A stretch of DNA of 64,000 nucleotides, taken from JAFDCJ01 sp964527835. Lineage in GTDB: Bacteria > Desulfobacterota > Desulfobacteria > Desulfobacterales > JAFDCJ01. The DNA is taken from NCBI GenBank assembly GCA_964527835.1, contig CAZGNV010000001.1:124001-188000 (forward strand), read 5' to 3'. The notes beneath the pieces are model-generated. The model saw only the letters and a program-made list of their open reading frames with translations, made no database searches and was not told where the DNA came from. Shown here piece by piece: positions 1-8,518 of this stretch. A program made the position numbers and the translations under genes. Numbering within the stretch: the stretch's first letter is position 1; each line of letters starts with the position of its first letter.

Positions 1-14
1 CCGCCCGGCGTCAT
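1..14 (-). CDS. Start of a gene cut by the window edge, probably TolR/ExbD
   Basis: On the minus strand an ATG at 14 follows a strong AGGAGG ribosome-binding site (about 20-26) and overlaps the stop of the TolQ-like gene by ATGA. Only four codons are inside the window (M-T-P-G). The position directly after a TolQ/ExbB gene is where TolR/ExbD normally lies, so that identity is an inference from context only. Confidence 0.4.
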
Positions 15-748
15 CCCCGCCTCCTTTCGATTCTCAAAATATCCCGTTCGATAATATTGAGAAAATCGGCTGAAAAGCTTTGCAGTTCCGTTTCGATGGT
101 TCTGATCTTGTTCATAAAAAAGTTAAAGGCGATCACCGCCGGAATTGCGGCGGCCAACCCTGCCGCTGTGGCCACCAGGGCTTCGGAAATGCCGGGGGCG
201 ACCACCGCCAGGCTGGCCGACCCGCTCTGTCCGATGCCGGCGAAAGAATTCATAATTCCCCACACCGTGCCGAACAGGCCGATAAACGGGGTCGTGTTGC
301 CGGTGGTGGCCAGAAAAGGAACCATCTGGGTCATGCGCGTCATTTCGGTATTGATGGCCCGCCGCAGGGCCCGCTTGACATTGTCCAGGCCGGCAAAGCG
401 GGTGGCGAACGTCAGGCTTTCACCCCCGCTGCCGGCAGGCCTGGACTCCGGGCTGCTTCCCGACTGGCTTGTTTTTTTCAACTCCACGTACGCAATGCGA
501 AAAACCCGGGCCAGGGGGCTGCCTCTGAGCTGCTTGGCTTTGGAAAAGGCATTGGACAGATCACGGCTTTTCCAGAAAAATTCGGTAAATTCCGCTGACT
601 GTCTGATAGCCCGCTTGATGTAACGATATTTAATCAGGATAATGGCCCAGGAAGCTACCGAAAAAAACAGCAGCAGCAACAGGATCAGCTGGACAACAAG
701 TCCGGCATTGCTGAGGATATAGATCAGGTCGATATGAGCGGCTGGCAT
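11..748 (-). CDS. tolQ: MotA/TolQ/ExbB family proton channel protein
   Basis: A 245-residue inner-membrane protein of the MotA/TolQ/ExbB family, which forms the proton-conducting pentamer energising outer-membrane processes. There is one hydrophobic segment at about residues 18-40 and a pair at about 140-170 and 185-210. The second segment carries the conserved Thr/Gly-rich family motif (TTGNTTPFIGLFGTVWG). A Ser/Gly/Pro-rich insert lies at about 95-113 in the cytoplasmic loop. The ATG at 748 has an AGGA site just upstream. The next gene overlaps it by ATGA, as in tolQR/exbBD operons. Whether this is TolQ or ExbB cannot be decided here, because pal, tolA, tolB and tonB lie outside the window. 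Confidence 0.85.
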   Translation of the reverse strand: MPAAHIDLIYILSNAGLVVQLILLLLLFFSVASWAIILIKYRYIKRAIRQSAEFTEFFWKSRDLSNAFSKAKQLRGSPLARVFRIAYVELKKTSQSGSSPESRPAGSGGESLTFATRFAGLDNVKRALRRAINTEMTRMTQMVPFLATTGNTTPFIGLFGTVWGIMNSFAGIGQSGSASLAVVAPGISEALVATAAGLAAAIPAVIAFNFFMNKIRTIETELQSFSADFLNIIERDILRIERRRG

Positions 749-945
749 AGATTTTCCTAGTCTTGGTATGGAATTATAAAATTTAACCGCAAAACCTGCG
801 GCAAAGCATCTGATTTCGGCCTGTTTAGTTATATGAAAACCGCAGATGTGTCAACCTATTTGGATTTTTGACCTGCCCGCCAACTTTTCGCTTGCCTTCG
901 GCGGCGGCGGCAACTAAATAGGATAAGATCTCAAACGATTTAAAC

Positions 946-1015
946 TTGACGGCCTCGTAAGAAGTCATTTTTGAGCGCCTTCAAGCGAGAAAATCGCCTT
1001 TTAAGATTTCACCAA
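946..1015. repeat. Palindromic intergenic repeat, copy 1
   Basis: Member of a dispersed hairpin-forming family. The left arm resembles CGTAAAAAGTCATTTTCGAG and the right arm is its imperfect reverse complement (CGAGAAAATC...CTTTTTACG), separated by a short GACTTCAAG-like loop. This copy is diverged (CGTAAGAAGTC; right arm ends CTTTTAAGA). It fills most of the gap between tolQ and the HD-domain gene, which are divergent. Confidence 0.7.
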
Positions 1016-1043
1016 ACTTAAACCGGTCATCATCAGGTGTCAG

Positions 1044-1628
1044 ATGAAAAATGCGGCTATGAAAAAAATCGCCAACCTGCTCTTTGAAGCCAAAATTTTA
1101 AAGCAGATTCCCCGCTCCGGCTACCCCTTTCTCGGCGCAGGCAGAGAATCGGTGGCCGAACATTGCTTCAGCACCACCTTTATTGCCTTCGTGATGTCCA
1201 AACTGGAACCCGACATCGATGCCCTGAAACTGATCAGCATGTGCCTGGTCCACGATCTGGCCGAGACCCGAACCGGAGATTTGAACTACGTCCACAAAAA
1301 CTATGTGCGTGCCGATGAGAAGCGCGCCCTGGCCGATGCCATGGACGGTCTCGACTTCGCCCGGGATTTTACGGGCCTTGTGAGCGAATTCAACGCCAAC
1401 CAATCAGCCGAAGCCCGGCTGGCCCACGATGCGGACCAGCTGGCCCTGGTGCTGGAGCTCAAGGACCTGATGGATATCGGCTACCGGCCGCCGCACACCT
1501 GGATCGAGCATGTCCTGCAGCGGCTGAAAACTGAAACCGGTCGGCAGATCGCCCGCTGCGTGATGGCCACGCGCCGGGATGAATGGTGGCTGAAAAATTA
1601 TGTTGACAGTCCGGATGAAAATAACTAA
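1044..1628 (+). CDS. HD-domain hydrolase, YfbR-like 5'-deoxynucleotidase
   Basis: A 194-residue protein of the HD superfamily. The metal-binding pattern is visible: His40 (VAEHC), His70-Asp71 (LVHDLAE) and a later Asp (HDADQ, about 128-132). The SGYPFLG and ETRTGDL segments match the YfbR/HDDC2 group, which dephosphorylates deoxyribonucleoside 5'-monophosphates in the cytoplasm. The chosen ATG at 1044 has AGGTG five bases upstream; an in-frame ATG at 1059 is an alternative. It lies alone ahead of sdhCAB, about 100 bases apart, with no clear terminator between them. Substrate is inferred from family only. Confidence 0.8.
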   Translation: MKNAAMKKIANLLFEAKILKQIPRSGYPFLGAGRESVAEHCFSTTFIAFVMSKLEPDIDALKLISMCLVHDLAETRTGDLNYVHKNYVRADEKRALADAMDGLDFARDFTGLVSEFNANQSAEARLAHDADQLALVLELKDLMDIGYRPPHTWIEHVLQRLKTETGRQIARCVMATRRDEWWLKNYVDSPDENN

Positions 1629-1732
1629 TAGTAAAATCTTTTATTTTTTCAGCATCGACCCGGCAGCTACCCCTTGAATCGGCAGGTCCTGCAGAACATC
1701 TGCTTTTGCAAAGATCCCCGGGAGAAATACAC

Positions 1733-2374
1733 ATGAACTGGCTGAAGCAAACCTTCTGGTCTTCCATCGGAAAAAAATTGATGATGGCCGTTACCGGCCT
1801 GGCCTTTTGCGGATTTCTGGCGGGGCATCTGGCCGGGAACCTGACGATTTACGGCGGCAAAAATGCGTTCAACTCCTATGCCGCCCACCTGCATTCCCTG
1901 GGGCCGCTGATCACCGTGATGGAATGGGGGCTTGTATTCTTTGCCGTCGTTCATATCGGCACCGGACTGACCCTGTTTTTTCTGAATTTTCGCTCCCGCC
2001 CCGGCCGCTACGTGATCAACAAGCGCGCGGGTGGGCGTACCATCGGTTCGGCCACCATGCCTTACACCGGCATCCTGGTGCTGGCCTTTGTTGTCGTGCA
2101 CCTGATCAACTTTCATTTTGTCGACAAAAGTCAGACCACCATTTATCAGATCGTCACCGCAACCTTTGACAATCCCCTTTATGTCGCCTTTTATGTTGCG
2201 GCGATGATCGTGGTGGCGATCCACGTCAGCCATGGCTTCTGGAGCGCTTTTCAGAGCCTCGGCGCCAACCATCCGAAATACATGGCTTTGATCATGAGGA
2301 TCAGCATTGTGTTCAGCCTGGCGGTGGGATTCGGTTTCGGCCTGCTGCCGCTTTACCTGGCCAGCGTCGGCTGA
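1733..2374 (+). CDS. sdhC: Succinate dehydrogenase/fumarate reductase cytochrome b subunit
   Basis: A 213-residue membrane anchor with five hydrophobic segments. Conserved histidines at 32, 74, 123 and 164/167 fit a di-haem type B subunit like those of Bacillus, Wolinella and sulfate reducers. It carries electrons between the SdhB iron-sulfur clusters and the menaquinone pool. The ATG at 1733 has a GGGAGA site eight bases upstream; the frame is open further upstream from a TTG at 1706 but that start has no ribosome-binding site. First gene of sdhCAB. Type B enzymes in sulfate reducers can work as succinate dehydrogenase or fumarate reductase, and the sequence does not say which. Confidence 0.93.
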   Translation: MNWLKQTFWSSIGKKLMMAVTGLAFCGFLAGHLAGNLTIYGGKNAFNSYAAHLHSLGPLITVMEWGLVFFAVVHIGTGLTLFFLNFRSRPGRYVINKRAGGRTIGSATMPYTGILVLAFVVVHLINFHFVDKSQTTIYQIVTATFDNPLYVAFYVAAMIVVAIHVSHGFWSAFQSLGANHPKYMALIMRISIVFSLAVGFGFGLLPLYLASVG

Positions 2375-2398
2375 CCAGAAATTTTGAAAGGAACCCCA

Positions 2399-4312
2399 AT
2401 GGCGCTTGATGCAAAAATCCCTGCAGGCCCCCTGGCGGATAAATGGGACCGGCATCGTTTTGAGTTGAAACTGGTCAATCCGGCCAATAAGCGCAAATAC
2501 GAAATCATCGTGATCGGAACCGGTCTGGCCGGCGGCTCGGCCGCCGCTGCACTGGCAGAACTGGGCTACAACGTCAAGGTGTTCTGCATCCAGGACAGCC
2601 CCCGCAGGGCCCACAGCATCGCCGCCCAGGGAGGCATCAACGCCGCCAAGAATTATCCCAATGACGGCGACAGCATCTGGCGCCTGTTTTACGACACCAT
2701 CAAGGGGGGTGATTTCAGGTCCCGGGAAGCCAACGTCTATCGGCTCGCCCAGATCAGCAACCATATCATCGATCACTGCGTGGCCCAGGGCATCCCCTTT
2801 GCCCGGGAATACGGTGGGCTGCTGGCCAACCGGTCGTTCGGCGGCGCCCAGGTATCGCGGACCTTCTATGCCCGGGGACAGACCGGGCAGCAGCTGCTGC
2901 TGGGCGCTTACAGCGCGCTGTCGCGCCAGGTGGCCACCGGCATGGTGCAGCTGTTCGTGCGCCGGGAATTGCTCGATGTGGTGATCATCGACGGCCAGGC
3001 CAGGGGAATCGTGGTGCGCAACCTGGTCTCGGGCGATCTCGAACGCTATGACGCCCACGCGGTGGTCCTGTGCACCGGCGGCTATGGCAACGTGTTTTTT
3101 CTCTCCACCAACGCCATGGCATCCAATGTCACCGCCACCTACCGCGCCTATAAAAAGGGTGCCTTTTTTGCCAATCCGTGTTTTACCCAGATCCATCCCA
3201 CCTGCATTCCCGTGCACGGCACCTACCAGTCCAAGCTGACCTTGATGAGTGAAAGCCTGCGCAATGACGGCCGGGTGTGGGTGCCCAAAAAAGCCGGTGA
3301 CAAGCGTCCCCCCGGGCAGATTCCGGAATCGGAAAGGGATTATTTTCTGGAAGCAAAATATCCCAGCTTCGGCAACCTGGTGCCCCGGGATGTGGCCTCC
3401 CGCAACGCCAAGGAGCAGTGTGACCAGGGCAAGGGCGTCGGGGAAACGGGGCTGGCCGTCTACCTGGACTTTGCCGATGCGATTAAACGGGATGGCAAGG
3501 AGGTCATTGAAAAAAAATACGGCAACCTTTTTCAGATGTACGAAAAAATCACCGCCCAAAGTCCCTATGAAACGCCGATGATGATCTACCCGGCCGTTCA
3601 TTACACCATGGGCGGGCTGTGGGTGGACTACAACCTGATGAGCACGGTTGACGGCCTGTTTGTACTGGGTGAGGCCAATTTCTCGGACCACGGCGCCAAC
3701 CGACTCGGCGCCAGTGCCCTGATGCAGGGACTGGCCGACGGCTATTTCATTCTGCCATACACCATCGGCGGGTACCTGGCCGGCACTGAGCTGCCGCAAA
3801 TCTCCACCGGCCATCCGGCCTTTGAAGAAGCGCAGCACGCGGTGCAGTCCTTTGTCCACCGGCTGCTTGCGATCAACGGCAGCCGCACGGTCGATGATAT
3901 CCATCGACACCTGGGACTGATCATGTGGGAATACTGCGGCATGTCACGCACCAATGAGGGACTTGCCAAAGCCCGCGGTCAAGTCCAGCAGCTGCGGGAA
4001 GAATTCTGGCAAAATGTCAGGGTACCGGGCCCTGAGAAGGATTTCAACCAGAGCCTTGAAAAAGCCGGCCGCGTGGCGGATTTTCTGGAGTTCGCCGAAT
4101 TGATGATCATCGATGCCCTGACACGCCAGGAGTCCTGCGGGGGCCATTTCAATGAAGCCTTTCAGACCGAGGCCCACGAAGCCCGGCGCGATGATGACAA
4201 TTTCTGTCACGTTGCGGCCTGGGAATATGCCGGAGAGGACACGGATCCCCGACTGCACAAGGAACCCCTTGTTTTTGAAAACGTCGAACTGACCCAAAGG
4301 AGTTACAAGTGA
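2399..4312 (+). CDS. sdhA: Succinate dehydrogenase/fumarate reductase flavoprotein subunit
   Basis: A 637-residue flavoprotein. The N-terminal dinucleotide fold is IVIGTGLAGGSAAA (about 36-49). The RRAHSIAAQGGINAAKN segment contains the histidine that carries covalent FAD in this family. HPTCIP and HYTMGGLWVD are conserved active-site and FAD-domain segments, and the capping and helical domains follow in normal order. It interconverts succinate and fumarate at the cytoplasmic face of the membrane. The ATG at 2399 follows GAAAGGA. Its stop overlaps the GTG start of sdhB (GTGA), showing translational coupling. Length and motifs are normal for the type B family. Confidence 0.96.
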   Translation: MALDAKIPAGPLADKWDRHRFELKLVNPANKRKYEIIVIGTGLAGGSAAAALAELGYNVKVFCIQDSPRRAHSIAAQGGINAAKNYPNDGDSIWRLFYDTIKGGDFRSREANVYRLAQISNHIIDHCVAQGIPFAREYGGLLANRSFGGAQVSRTFYARGQTGQQLLLGAYSALSRQVATGMVQLFVRRELLDVVIIDGQARGIVVRNLVSGDLERYDAHAVVLCTGGYGNVFFLSTNAMASNVTATYRAYKKGAFFANPCFTQIHPTCIPVHGTYQSKLTLMSESLRNDGRVWVPKKAGDKRPPGQIPESERDYFLEAKYPSFGNLVPRDVASRNAKEQCDQGKGVGETGLAVYLDFADAIKRDGKEVIEKKYGNLFQMYEKITAQSPYETPMMIYPAVHYTMGGLWVDYNLMSTVDGLFVLGEANFSDHGANRLGASALMQGLADGYFILPYTIGGYLAGTELPQISTGHPAFEEAQHAVQSFVHRLLAINGSRTVDDIHRHLGLIMWEYCGMSRTNEGLAKARGQVQQLREEFWQNVRVPGPEKDFNQSLEKAGRVADFLEFAELMIIDALTRQESCGGHFNEAFQTEAHEARRDDDNFCHVAAWEYAGEDTDPRLHKEPLVFENVELTQRSYK

Positions 4313-5073
4313 CCAAGACCATCAGCCTGACGCTGAAAATATGGCGTCAAAACGGCCCCAATGCCAGGGGCAGTCTTGAAATCTATCCGGCCAACGATAT
4401 ATCGACCGACATGTCGTTTCTGGAGATGATCGACGTGGTCAATGAAAAATTAACCCTTGCAGGCCGGGAACCCATCGCTTTCGATCATGACTGCCGGGAA
4501 GGCATTTGCGGCATGTGCGGGGCAGTGGTCAACGGCCGGCCCCATGGCCCGGAAAAAGGCACCACCCTGTGCCAGCTGCACATGCGCCATTTCAAAGACG
4601 GGGACACCATTGTCATCGAGCCCTGGAGGGCCCGGGCTTTTCCAGTCATCAAGGACCTGGTGGTGGATCGCGGCGCGCTGGATACCATTATCCAGGCCGG
4701 TGGCTATATTTCGGTCAACACCGGCGGTGCGCCGGACGCCAACACGATTCCCATCGCCCAGCAGGCCGCTGAAAAAGCCATGGATGCGGCCGCCTGCATC
4801 GGCTGCGGCGCCTGCGTGGCGGCCTGTCCCAATGCGGCGGCGATGCTGTTTCTGGGGGCCAAAATTTCGCATCTGGCACTGCTGCCCCAGGGCCGTCCGG
4901 AAGCCGCCCGGCGCGCGCTCAACATGCTTCAAACCACGGATCATCTCGGCTTCGGCAACTGCACCAACGAGCGGGAGTGTGAAGCTGAGTGCCCCAAGGA
5001 AATATCGATTGTCAATATCGCCCGCTTGAACAGGGAGTTTTTCAAGGCCGCGTTTCTCTCGGACCAGACCTGA
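4309..5073 (+). CDS. sdhB: Succinate dehydrogenase/fumarate reductase iron-sulfur subunit
   Basis: A 254-residue protein starting at a GTG that overlaps the sdhA stop, with AAAGGAG upstream. The [2Fe-2S] ligands are Cys62, Cys67, Cys70 and Cys88 (DCREGICGMCG...LCQLH). A CIGCGACVAACP motif at about 162-173 binds [4Fe-4S]. Later cysteines at about 217, 223 and 227 (NCTNERECEAECP) fit the [3Fe-4S] or second cubane site. It relays electrons from FAD in SdhA to haem in SdhC. The three-gene order C-A-B is that of type B complexes without a separate sdhD. Confidence 0.95.
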   Translation: MTKTISLTLKIWRQNGPNARGSLEIYPANDISTDMSFLEMIDVVNEKLTLAGREPIAFDHDCREGICGMCGAVVNGRPHGPEKGTTLCQLHMRHFKDGDTIVIEPWRARAFPVIKDLVVDRGALDTIIQAGGYISVNTGGAPDANTIPIAQQAAEKAMDAAACIGCGACVAACPNAAAMLFLGAKISHLALLPQGRPEAARRALNMLQTTDHLGFGNCTNERECEAECPKEISIVNIARLNREFFKAAFLSDQT

Positions 5074-5076
5074 TCC

Positions 5077-6189
5077 ATGCAAACCCTATCTGCCTTCATC
5101 GCCCGACTGCAGGCCCTGCTGCCAACCGAACCACCCTATCTGGTCGTAATCGAAAAAATTGTGCTCGTCGTGGCGGTTTTTCTGGTGACCTGGTTTGTCC
5201 TGGTGCAATGCGTGCACCTGGTGGAAAGAAGAATCAAAAAATACGAATTTATCCAGGTCAACGCCGTGGTTTTCAAGCTGATCCGCCGGGCGCTGTTTCT
5301 GGTGCTCCTGCTGGCCGCCGGCTCCTACCTCATCCAGCAGGTCCGCCTTCCGCTGCTGGAAAAAATATTTCATGCCTTCATCATCCTGTGGCTGGCCAAG
5401 CCGGTCAAGGATTTTCTCGTGGTTGCCGTCGGCTACCTGCAAAAAAAAGTGGCCCGTCAAACGACGAGCAAAATCGACGACATCATCTTCGAACTGCTGT
5501 CGCGCTTTGCCGGCATCATCATCTATGCCGCTGCCCTTGTCCTGGCTCTGGACACGCTGGGGTTCAACGTCATGCCGTTTATTGCCGGGGCCGGGGTGGC
5601 CGGCATCGCCATCGGCTTTGCGGCCAAAGACACCCTGTCCAACCTGATAGCCGGCATCCTGCTGATCATCGACCGACCCTTTGAAGTCGGTGATCGCATT
5701 GAAGTGTGGAGCGCCCCGGCCGGCAGCGCCACCTGGGGAGACGTCATCGATATCGGTCTGCGGGCCACCAAGATCAAAACCACCGACCATATCGTCATCA
5801 TCATTCCCAACAATGAAATCATGCTGCGCGACATCATCAACTATACTGCCATCTCCGAACAAATAAGGGTGCGCATCAACATCGGCATTTCCTATGACGC
5901 CGATGTGCGGCAGGCCAAGGACATTATCCTGCAGATAGCCGCTGGGGTAAAATGGGTGTCTGCGGATCCGCCCCCCAAGGTGGTGGTGAGAAATTTCGGC
6001 GAATCTTCGGTGGATTTGCAGCTGCGGGTGTGGATTGCCGACGCGCGCCGGCGCATGGACACGATTTCGGATATCACCGACAGGGTGAAAGCGGCCTTTG
6101 ACGAGCAGGGCATCGAAATCCCCTACCCCAAGCGCGACATCTACATCCGCCGTGAAATCCCAGCGACCCCCGCCAAAAAACCGCAATAA
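5077..6189 (+). CDS. MscS-family mechanosensitive channel
   Basis: A 370-residue protein with several N-terminal hydrophobic helices (about 25-45, 65-88, 145-165). The glycine/alanine-rich pore helix GAGVAGIAIGFAAKD is followed by LLIIDRPFEVGDRIEV, the hallmark junction between TM3 and the beta domain of MscS. The C-terminal half is the soluble cage domain. It probably opens under membrane tension to release solutes. The ATG lies three bases after the sdhB stop with no strong ribosome-binding site, suggesting coupled translation. Co-transcription with sdhCAB is unusual and may be only positional. Confidence 0.88.
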   Translation: MQTLSAFIARLQALLPTEPPYLVVIEKIVLVVAVFLVTWFVLVQCVHLVERRIKKYEFIQVNAVVFKLIRRALFLVLLLAAGSYLIQQVRLPLLEKIFHAFIILWLAKPVKDFLVVAVGYLQKKVARQTTSKIDDIIFELLSRFAGIIIYAAALVLALDTLGFNVMPFIAGAGVAGIAIGFAAKDTLSNLIAGILLIIDRPFEVGDRIEVWSAPAGSATWGDVIDIGLRATKIKTTDHIVIIIPNNEIMLRDIINYTAISEQIRVRINIGISYDADVRQAKDIILQIAAGVKWVSADPPPKVVVRNFGESSVDLQLRVWIADARRRMDTISDITDRVKAAFDEQGIEIPYPKRDIYIRREIPATPAKKPQ

Positions 6190-6215
6190 TTGTTCAAATG
6201 TAAAAAAATGGATCT

Positions 6216-6376
6216 GCTGGTTTTATTTTTCAAAATAAACGGGTTGAAATCCCAAATCTCAAGCACCAAATTCCAATTAAATCTCAAATCTCAATTTTCA
6301 AATAACCCAAACACAGGTGATTTTGAATTTTGGTCATTTGAATTTGTTTGATATTTGTGATTTGTGATTTTATTTT
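6216..6376. repeat. AT-rich dispersed inverted repeat, family 2 copy 1
   Basis: An A/C-rich left arm (runs such as CAAATCTCAAGCACCAAATT) faces a T/G-rich right arm (TTGATATTTGTGATTTGTG) that is roughly its reverse complement. A second copy at about 40203-40345 shares the CAAGCACCAAATT and TTTGGTCATT...ATATTTGTGATTTG blocks. It sits between the convergent mscS and kinase genes. The base composition is far below that of the neighbours. Confidence 0.7.
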
Positions 6377-6387
6377 GGGACATGACA

Positions 6388-7656
6388 TTATGCACCGTCG
6401 AGGATTCTCCCCACGGTCATCACCAGATCCCTGAGTTCAAAGGGTTTAACCAAGATGTTGGTAAAGCCCAGGTCGCCGATTTCATTGAGCTTGGAGTGCT
6501 CGGGGTAGCCGGTGGTGATGATCACTTTCATAGCAGACAACTCGGGTTCCTTGCGAATAATGCGACACAACTCCAGACCATCCATTTCCGGCATGAAAAT
6601 ATCGAGAATGAGAAGATCCGGGCGGTAGGTCCCGAGCTTGATGGAGGCTTCGAAACCGTTGGCAGCCTCATCCACCAGGTAGCTCCGGTCCATGGTAAGC
6701 GCTTCGATGAGCATCCGGCGGATGGTCAGATCATCGTCGACCACCAGAATTCTTGCGGCCTGACGCTCCAGCACGGTGGGCAGATAAACCGTAAATTCAG
6801 TTCCCTGTCCCGGCTGGCTTTCAAAAGCGATTTCCCCGCCGTGGGCCTGGACCAGGCTGTAGGTCACCGAAAGGCCCAGACCGGTACCGCCTTGAGTCTG
6901 TTTATCGGTGACAAACGGCAAAAAAATCCGGTCTGCAATCTGCGGATCCACCCCCCGACCGTTGTCGGCAATGCGAATATAAACCCGGCCGTCTTTGGCC
7001 TGCAGTCCGGTGGTGATCCGTATTTTTCCATGGGAGTGATCAATGGCCTCAACGGCATTGATGACAATGTTGATGATCACCTGCTCGAGGCTTTGCAGGT
7101 TGCCCTCAATGGCGGGCAGATCATCGGCCAGGGACAGCTCGATGTGGACAGCGGACTTTTCAAGGGTGGCACGGGAAAGCCGGACGGCATTTTTTACCGC
7201 CGTGTTGAGCGGAAGCGCAGATTTTTCCGCAACATTGGACTGGCGCGAAAAATTTTTCAGATCCGCCACCGTCTTGGCCATGCGCCCGGCCGCCAGGTCC
7301 ATATCAGTCACCAGCCGGGCAAGATTGTCCTGCAGAAAATCATAGGAAAAGCCGCCGAATTTGCGCCCGGGTTCTATTTGCCTGTGCTCCATGAGCAAGG
7401 GAAGAAAATCCACCCAGATTTTTTTCAACAACGGCAGGTTGTAGATGATCAGATTCAGCGGATTGTTGATCTCATGGGCCACCCCGGCCACCAGGGTCCC
7501 CAGGGTTTCCATCTTCTGGGCCTGGTGCAGCTGGTGTTGGGTATCGTGCAGGGTCTTCTCACAACGCCGATGCCGGGCATCGAGCCGTGCCAGCTGCTGC
7601 CGGATGCGCTCCAGTTCGGCGACCAGCTGCGGCCGGGTTTTTTGTTCGTAATCCAT
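6388..7656 (-). CDS. Hybrid histidine kinase with C-terminal receiver domain
   Basis: A 422-residue protein from the ATG at 7656 (GGAG eleven bases upstream). A short N-terminal coiled coil (1-48) leads to a HisKA domain with the phospho-accepting His61 (GVAHEINNP). The HATPase domain follows (N box about 180-195, IADNGRGVD, GGTGLGLSV). A receiver domain then begins at ILVVDDD with the acceptor Asp in LLILDIFMPEMDG and the Lys in ILVKPFE. There is no transmembrane segment and no PAS or other sensor domain, so the signal must come from a partner. The frame stays open upstream into repeat copy 2, but that extension has no ribosome-binding site. No response regulator is adjacent. Confidence 0.9.
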   Translation of the reverse strand: MDYEQKTRPQLVAELERIRQQLARLDARHRRCEKTLHDTQHQLHQAQKMETLGTLVAGVAHEINNPLNLIIYNLPLLKKIWVDFLPLLMEHRQIEPGRKFGGFSYDFLQDNLARLVTDMDLAAGRMAKTVADLKNFSRQSNVAEKSALPLNTAVKNAVRLSRATLEKSAVHIELSLADDLPAIEGNLQSLEQVIINIVINAVEAIDHSHGKIRITTGLQAKDGRVYIRIADNGRGVDPQIADRIFLPFVTDKQTQGGTGLGLSVTYSLVQAHGGEIAFESQPGQGTEFTVYLPTVLERQAARILVVDDDLTIRRMLIEALTMDRSYLVDEAANGFEASIKLGTYRPDLLILDIFMPEMDGLELCRIIRKEPELSAMKVIITTGYPEHSKLNEIGDLGFTNILVKPFELRDLVMTVGRILDGA

Positions 7657-7715
7657 GTTGATTTTCTCCGGCAAGACGGCTATATATTTGCATCTGCTTT
7701 GTGGGGATCTGAAAC

Positions 7716-7784
7716 TTTGACGGCGCCGTAAAAAGTCATTTTCGAGCGACTTCAAGCCTTAAAATTACTTTTTACGATTTTATC
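7716..7784. repeat. Palindromic intergenic repeat, copy 2
   Basis: Near-consensus copy: CGTAAAAAGTCATTTTCGAG, a GACTTCAAG loop, then AAAATTACTTTTTACG. It sits between the divergent kinase gene and the 93-residue protein gene, overlapping the kinase upstream region. Confidence 0.8.
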
Positions 7785-7819
7785 AATCTTTAATTTTTGC
7801 CACCAATTGGGAGCGGCAG

Positions 7820-8101
7820 ATGCCATCATCTCATCAACCGCCGGTCATGAGTCAAAAAATTTTCAGCATGGGCCTGACGGTGGAACAGGTTTCCATTTAC
7901 CTGCTGTGCTGCGGCCTGGCGGATTCAGGCCAGGAGATTTCAAATCAAACATTGCTGGAAATCTGGAACGGCAGCGAGCAAATGTTAACCGCCGGGTTAA
8001 ATACCCTGATCCGGCACAACATCCTGCTGCAGGTTATCTCGGACCGTGAAGCCAAAACCGTCTACCGGATCACGGATGCCGACCGGTGGGTACAGCCCTG
8101 A
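7820..8101 (+). CDS. Small protein of unknown function, winged-helix-like
   Basis: A 93-residue protein not recognised as a named family. The start ATG at 7820 has GGGAG six bases upstream; a second in-frame ATG lies at 7847. The sequence alternates helix-like stretches (LTVEQVSIYLLCCGLAD, LLEIWNGSEQML, GLNTLIRHNILL) and ends with a beta-like QVISDREAKTVYRI segment. That pattern suggests a small winged-helix DNA-binding fold, but this is a guess from residue pattern. It stands alone, convergent with the ykgJ-like gene 9 bases away. Confidence 0.6.
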   Translation: MPSSHQPPVMSQKIFSMGLTVEQVSIYLLCCGLADSGQEISNQTLLEIWNGSEQMLTAGLNTLIRHNILLQVISDREAKTVYRITDADRWVQP

Positions 8102-8110
8102 CCGGACGGG

Positions 8111-8518
8111 TCAACCACGCTGCTGTGCAAGTATTCTCCGTGCGCATTGTTCAACCTGCTGCACCGTAACATCGGTGCGCATGCCCGGACAGCTGCCAGC
8201 CATTATCCACCAGTTTTGGGGATCCACCAGAATGCTTCCGATAAACGGCCATGCCCGGCACATGCGCGGTTTGACCGGATGAATCGTACACAGCTGGTCC
8301 CAGAAAACACAATATCCATCTTCTTTCTGGGCCAGCAGCGGTCTTTTGCCGGAAAGACTGCAATAACGGTCGACAAAATGCTGCGTCTGCATGCCGATAT
8401 GGCGGCAGATGGCTTCAATATCCTCGTCGCTCAGGTAGGTTCCCCCGTATCCCCTGCAGCATTCACCACACTGGCGGCAGGCAAAAAGCGGTGTGCTTTC
8501 ACGGTTGTCACATGGCAT
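8111..8518 (-). CDS. YkgJ-family cysteine cluster protein
   Basis: A 135-residue protein with the zinc/iron-chelating cysteine cluster: FACRQCGECCRG near the N terminus, then single cysteines in CVFWDQLCTIHP and PRMCRAWPF, and a late Cys (GSCPG). This is the UPF0153/YkgJ pattern (CxxCxxCC...C...C...C). The family is thought to bind Fe or Zn; its role is unknown. The start overlaps the end of recR by 11 bases, so it is read as the last gene of dnaX-ybaB-recR-ykgJ. Confidence 0.85.
   Translation of the reverse strand: MPCDNRESTPLFACRQCGECCRGYGGTYLSDEDIEAICRHIGMQTQHFVDRYCSLSGKRPLLAQKEDGYCVFWDQLCTIHPVKPRMCRAWPFIGSILVDPQNWWIMAGSCPGMRTDVTVQQVEQCARRILAQQRG

Noticed and set aside
1667..3910. A very long open frame on the minus strand opposite sdhC and sdhA
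   Set aside because: It is the mirror of strongly conserved sdhC/sdhA coding, has no matching family pattern and no plausible start, and arises from GC-rich codon use.
6364..7731. A 455-residue plus-strand frame opposite the histidine kinase
   Set aside because: The minus strand has all kinase and receiver motifs; the plus frame is His/Gly-rich and without a family pattern.
7657..7755. A longer N terminus for the histidine kinase
   Set aside because: The extra 33 codons read through repeat copy 2 and have no ribosome-binding site; the ATG at 7656 does.
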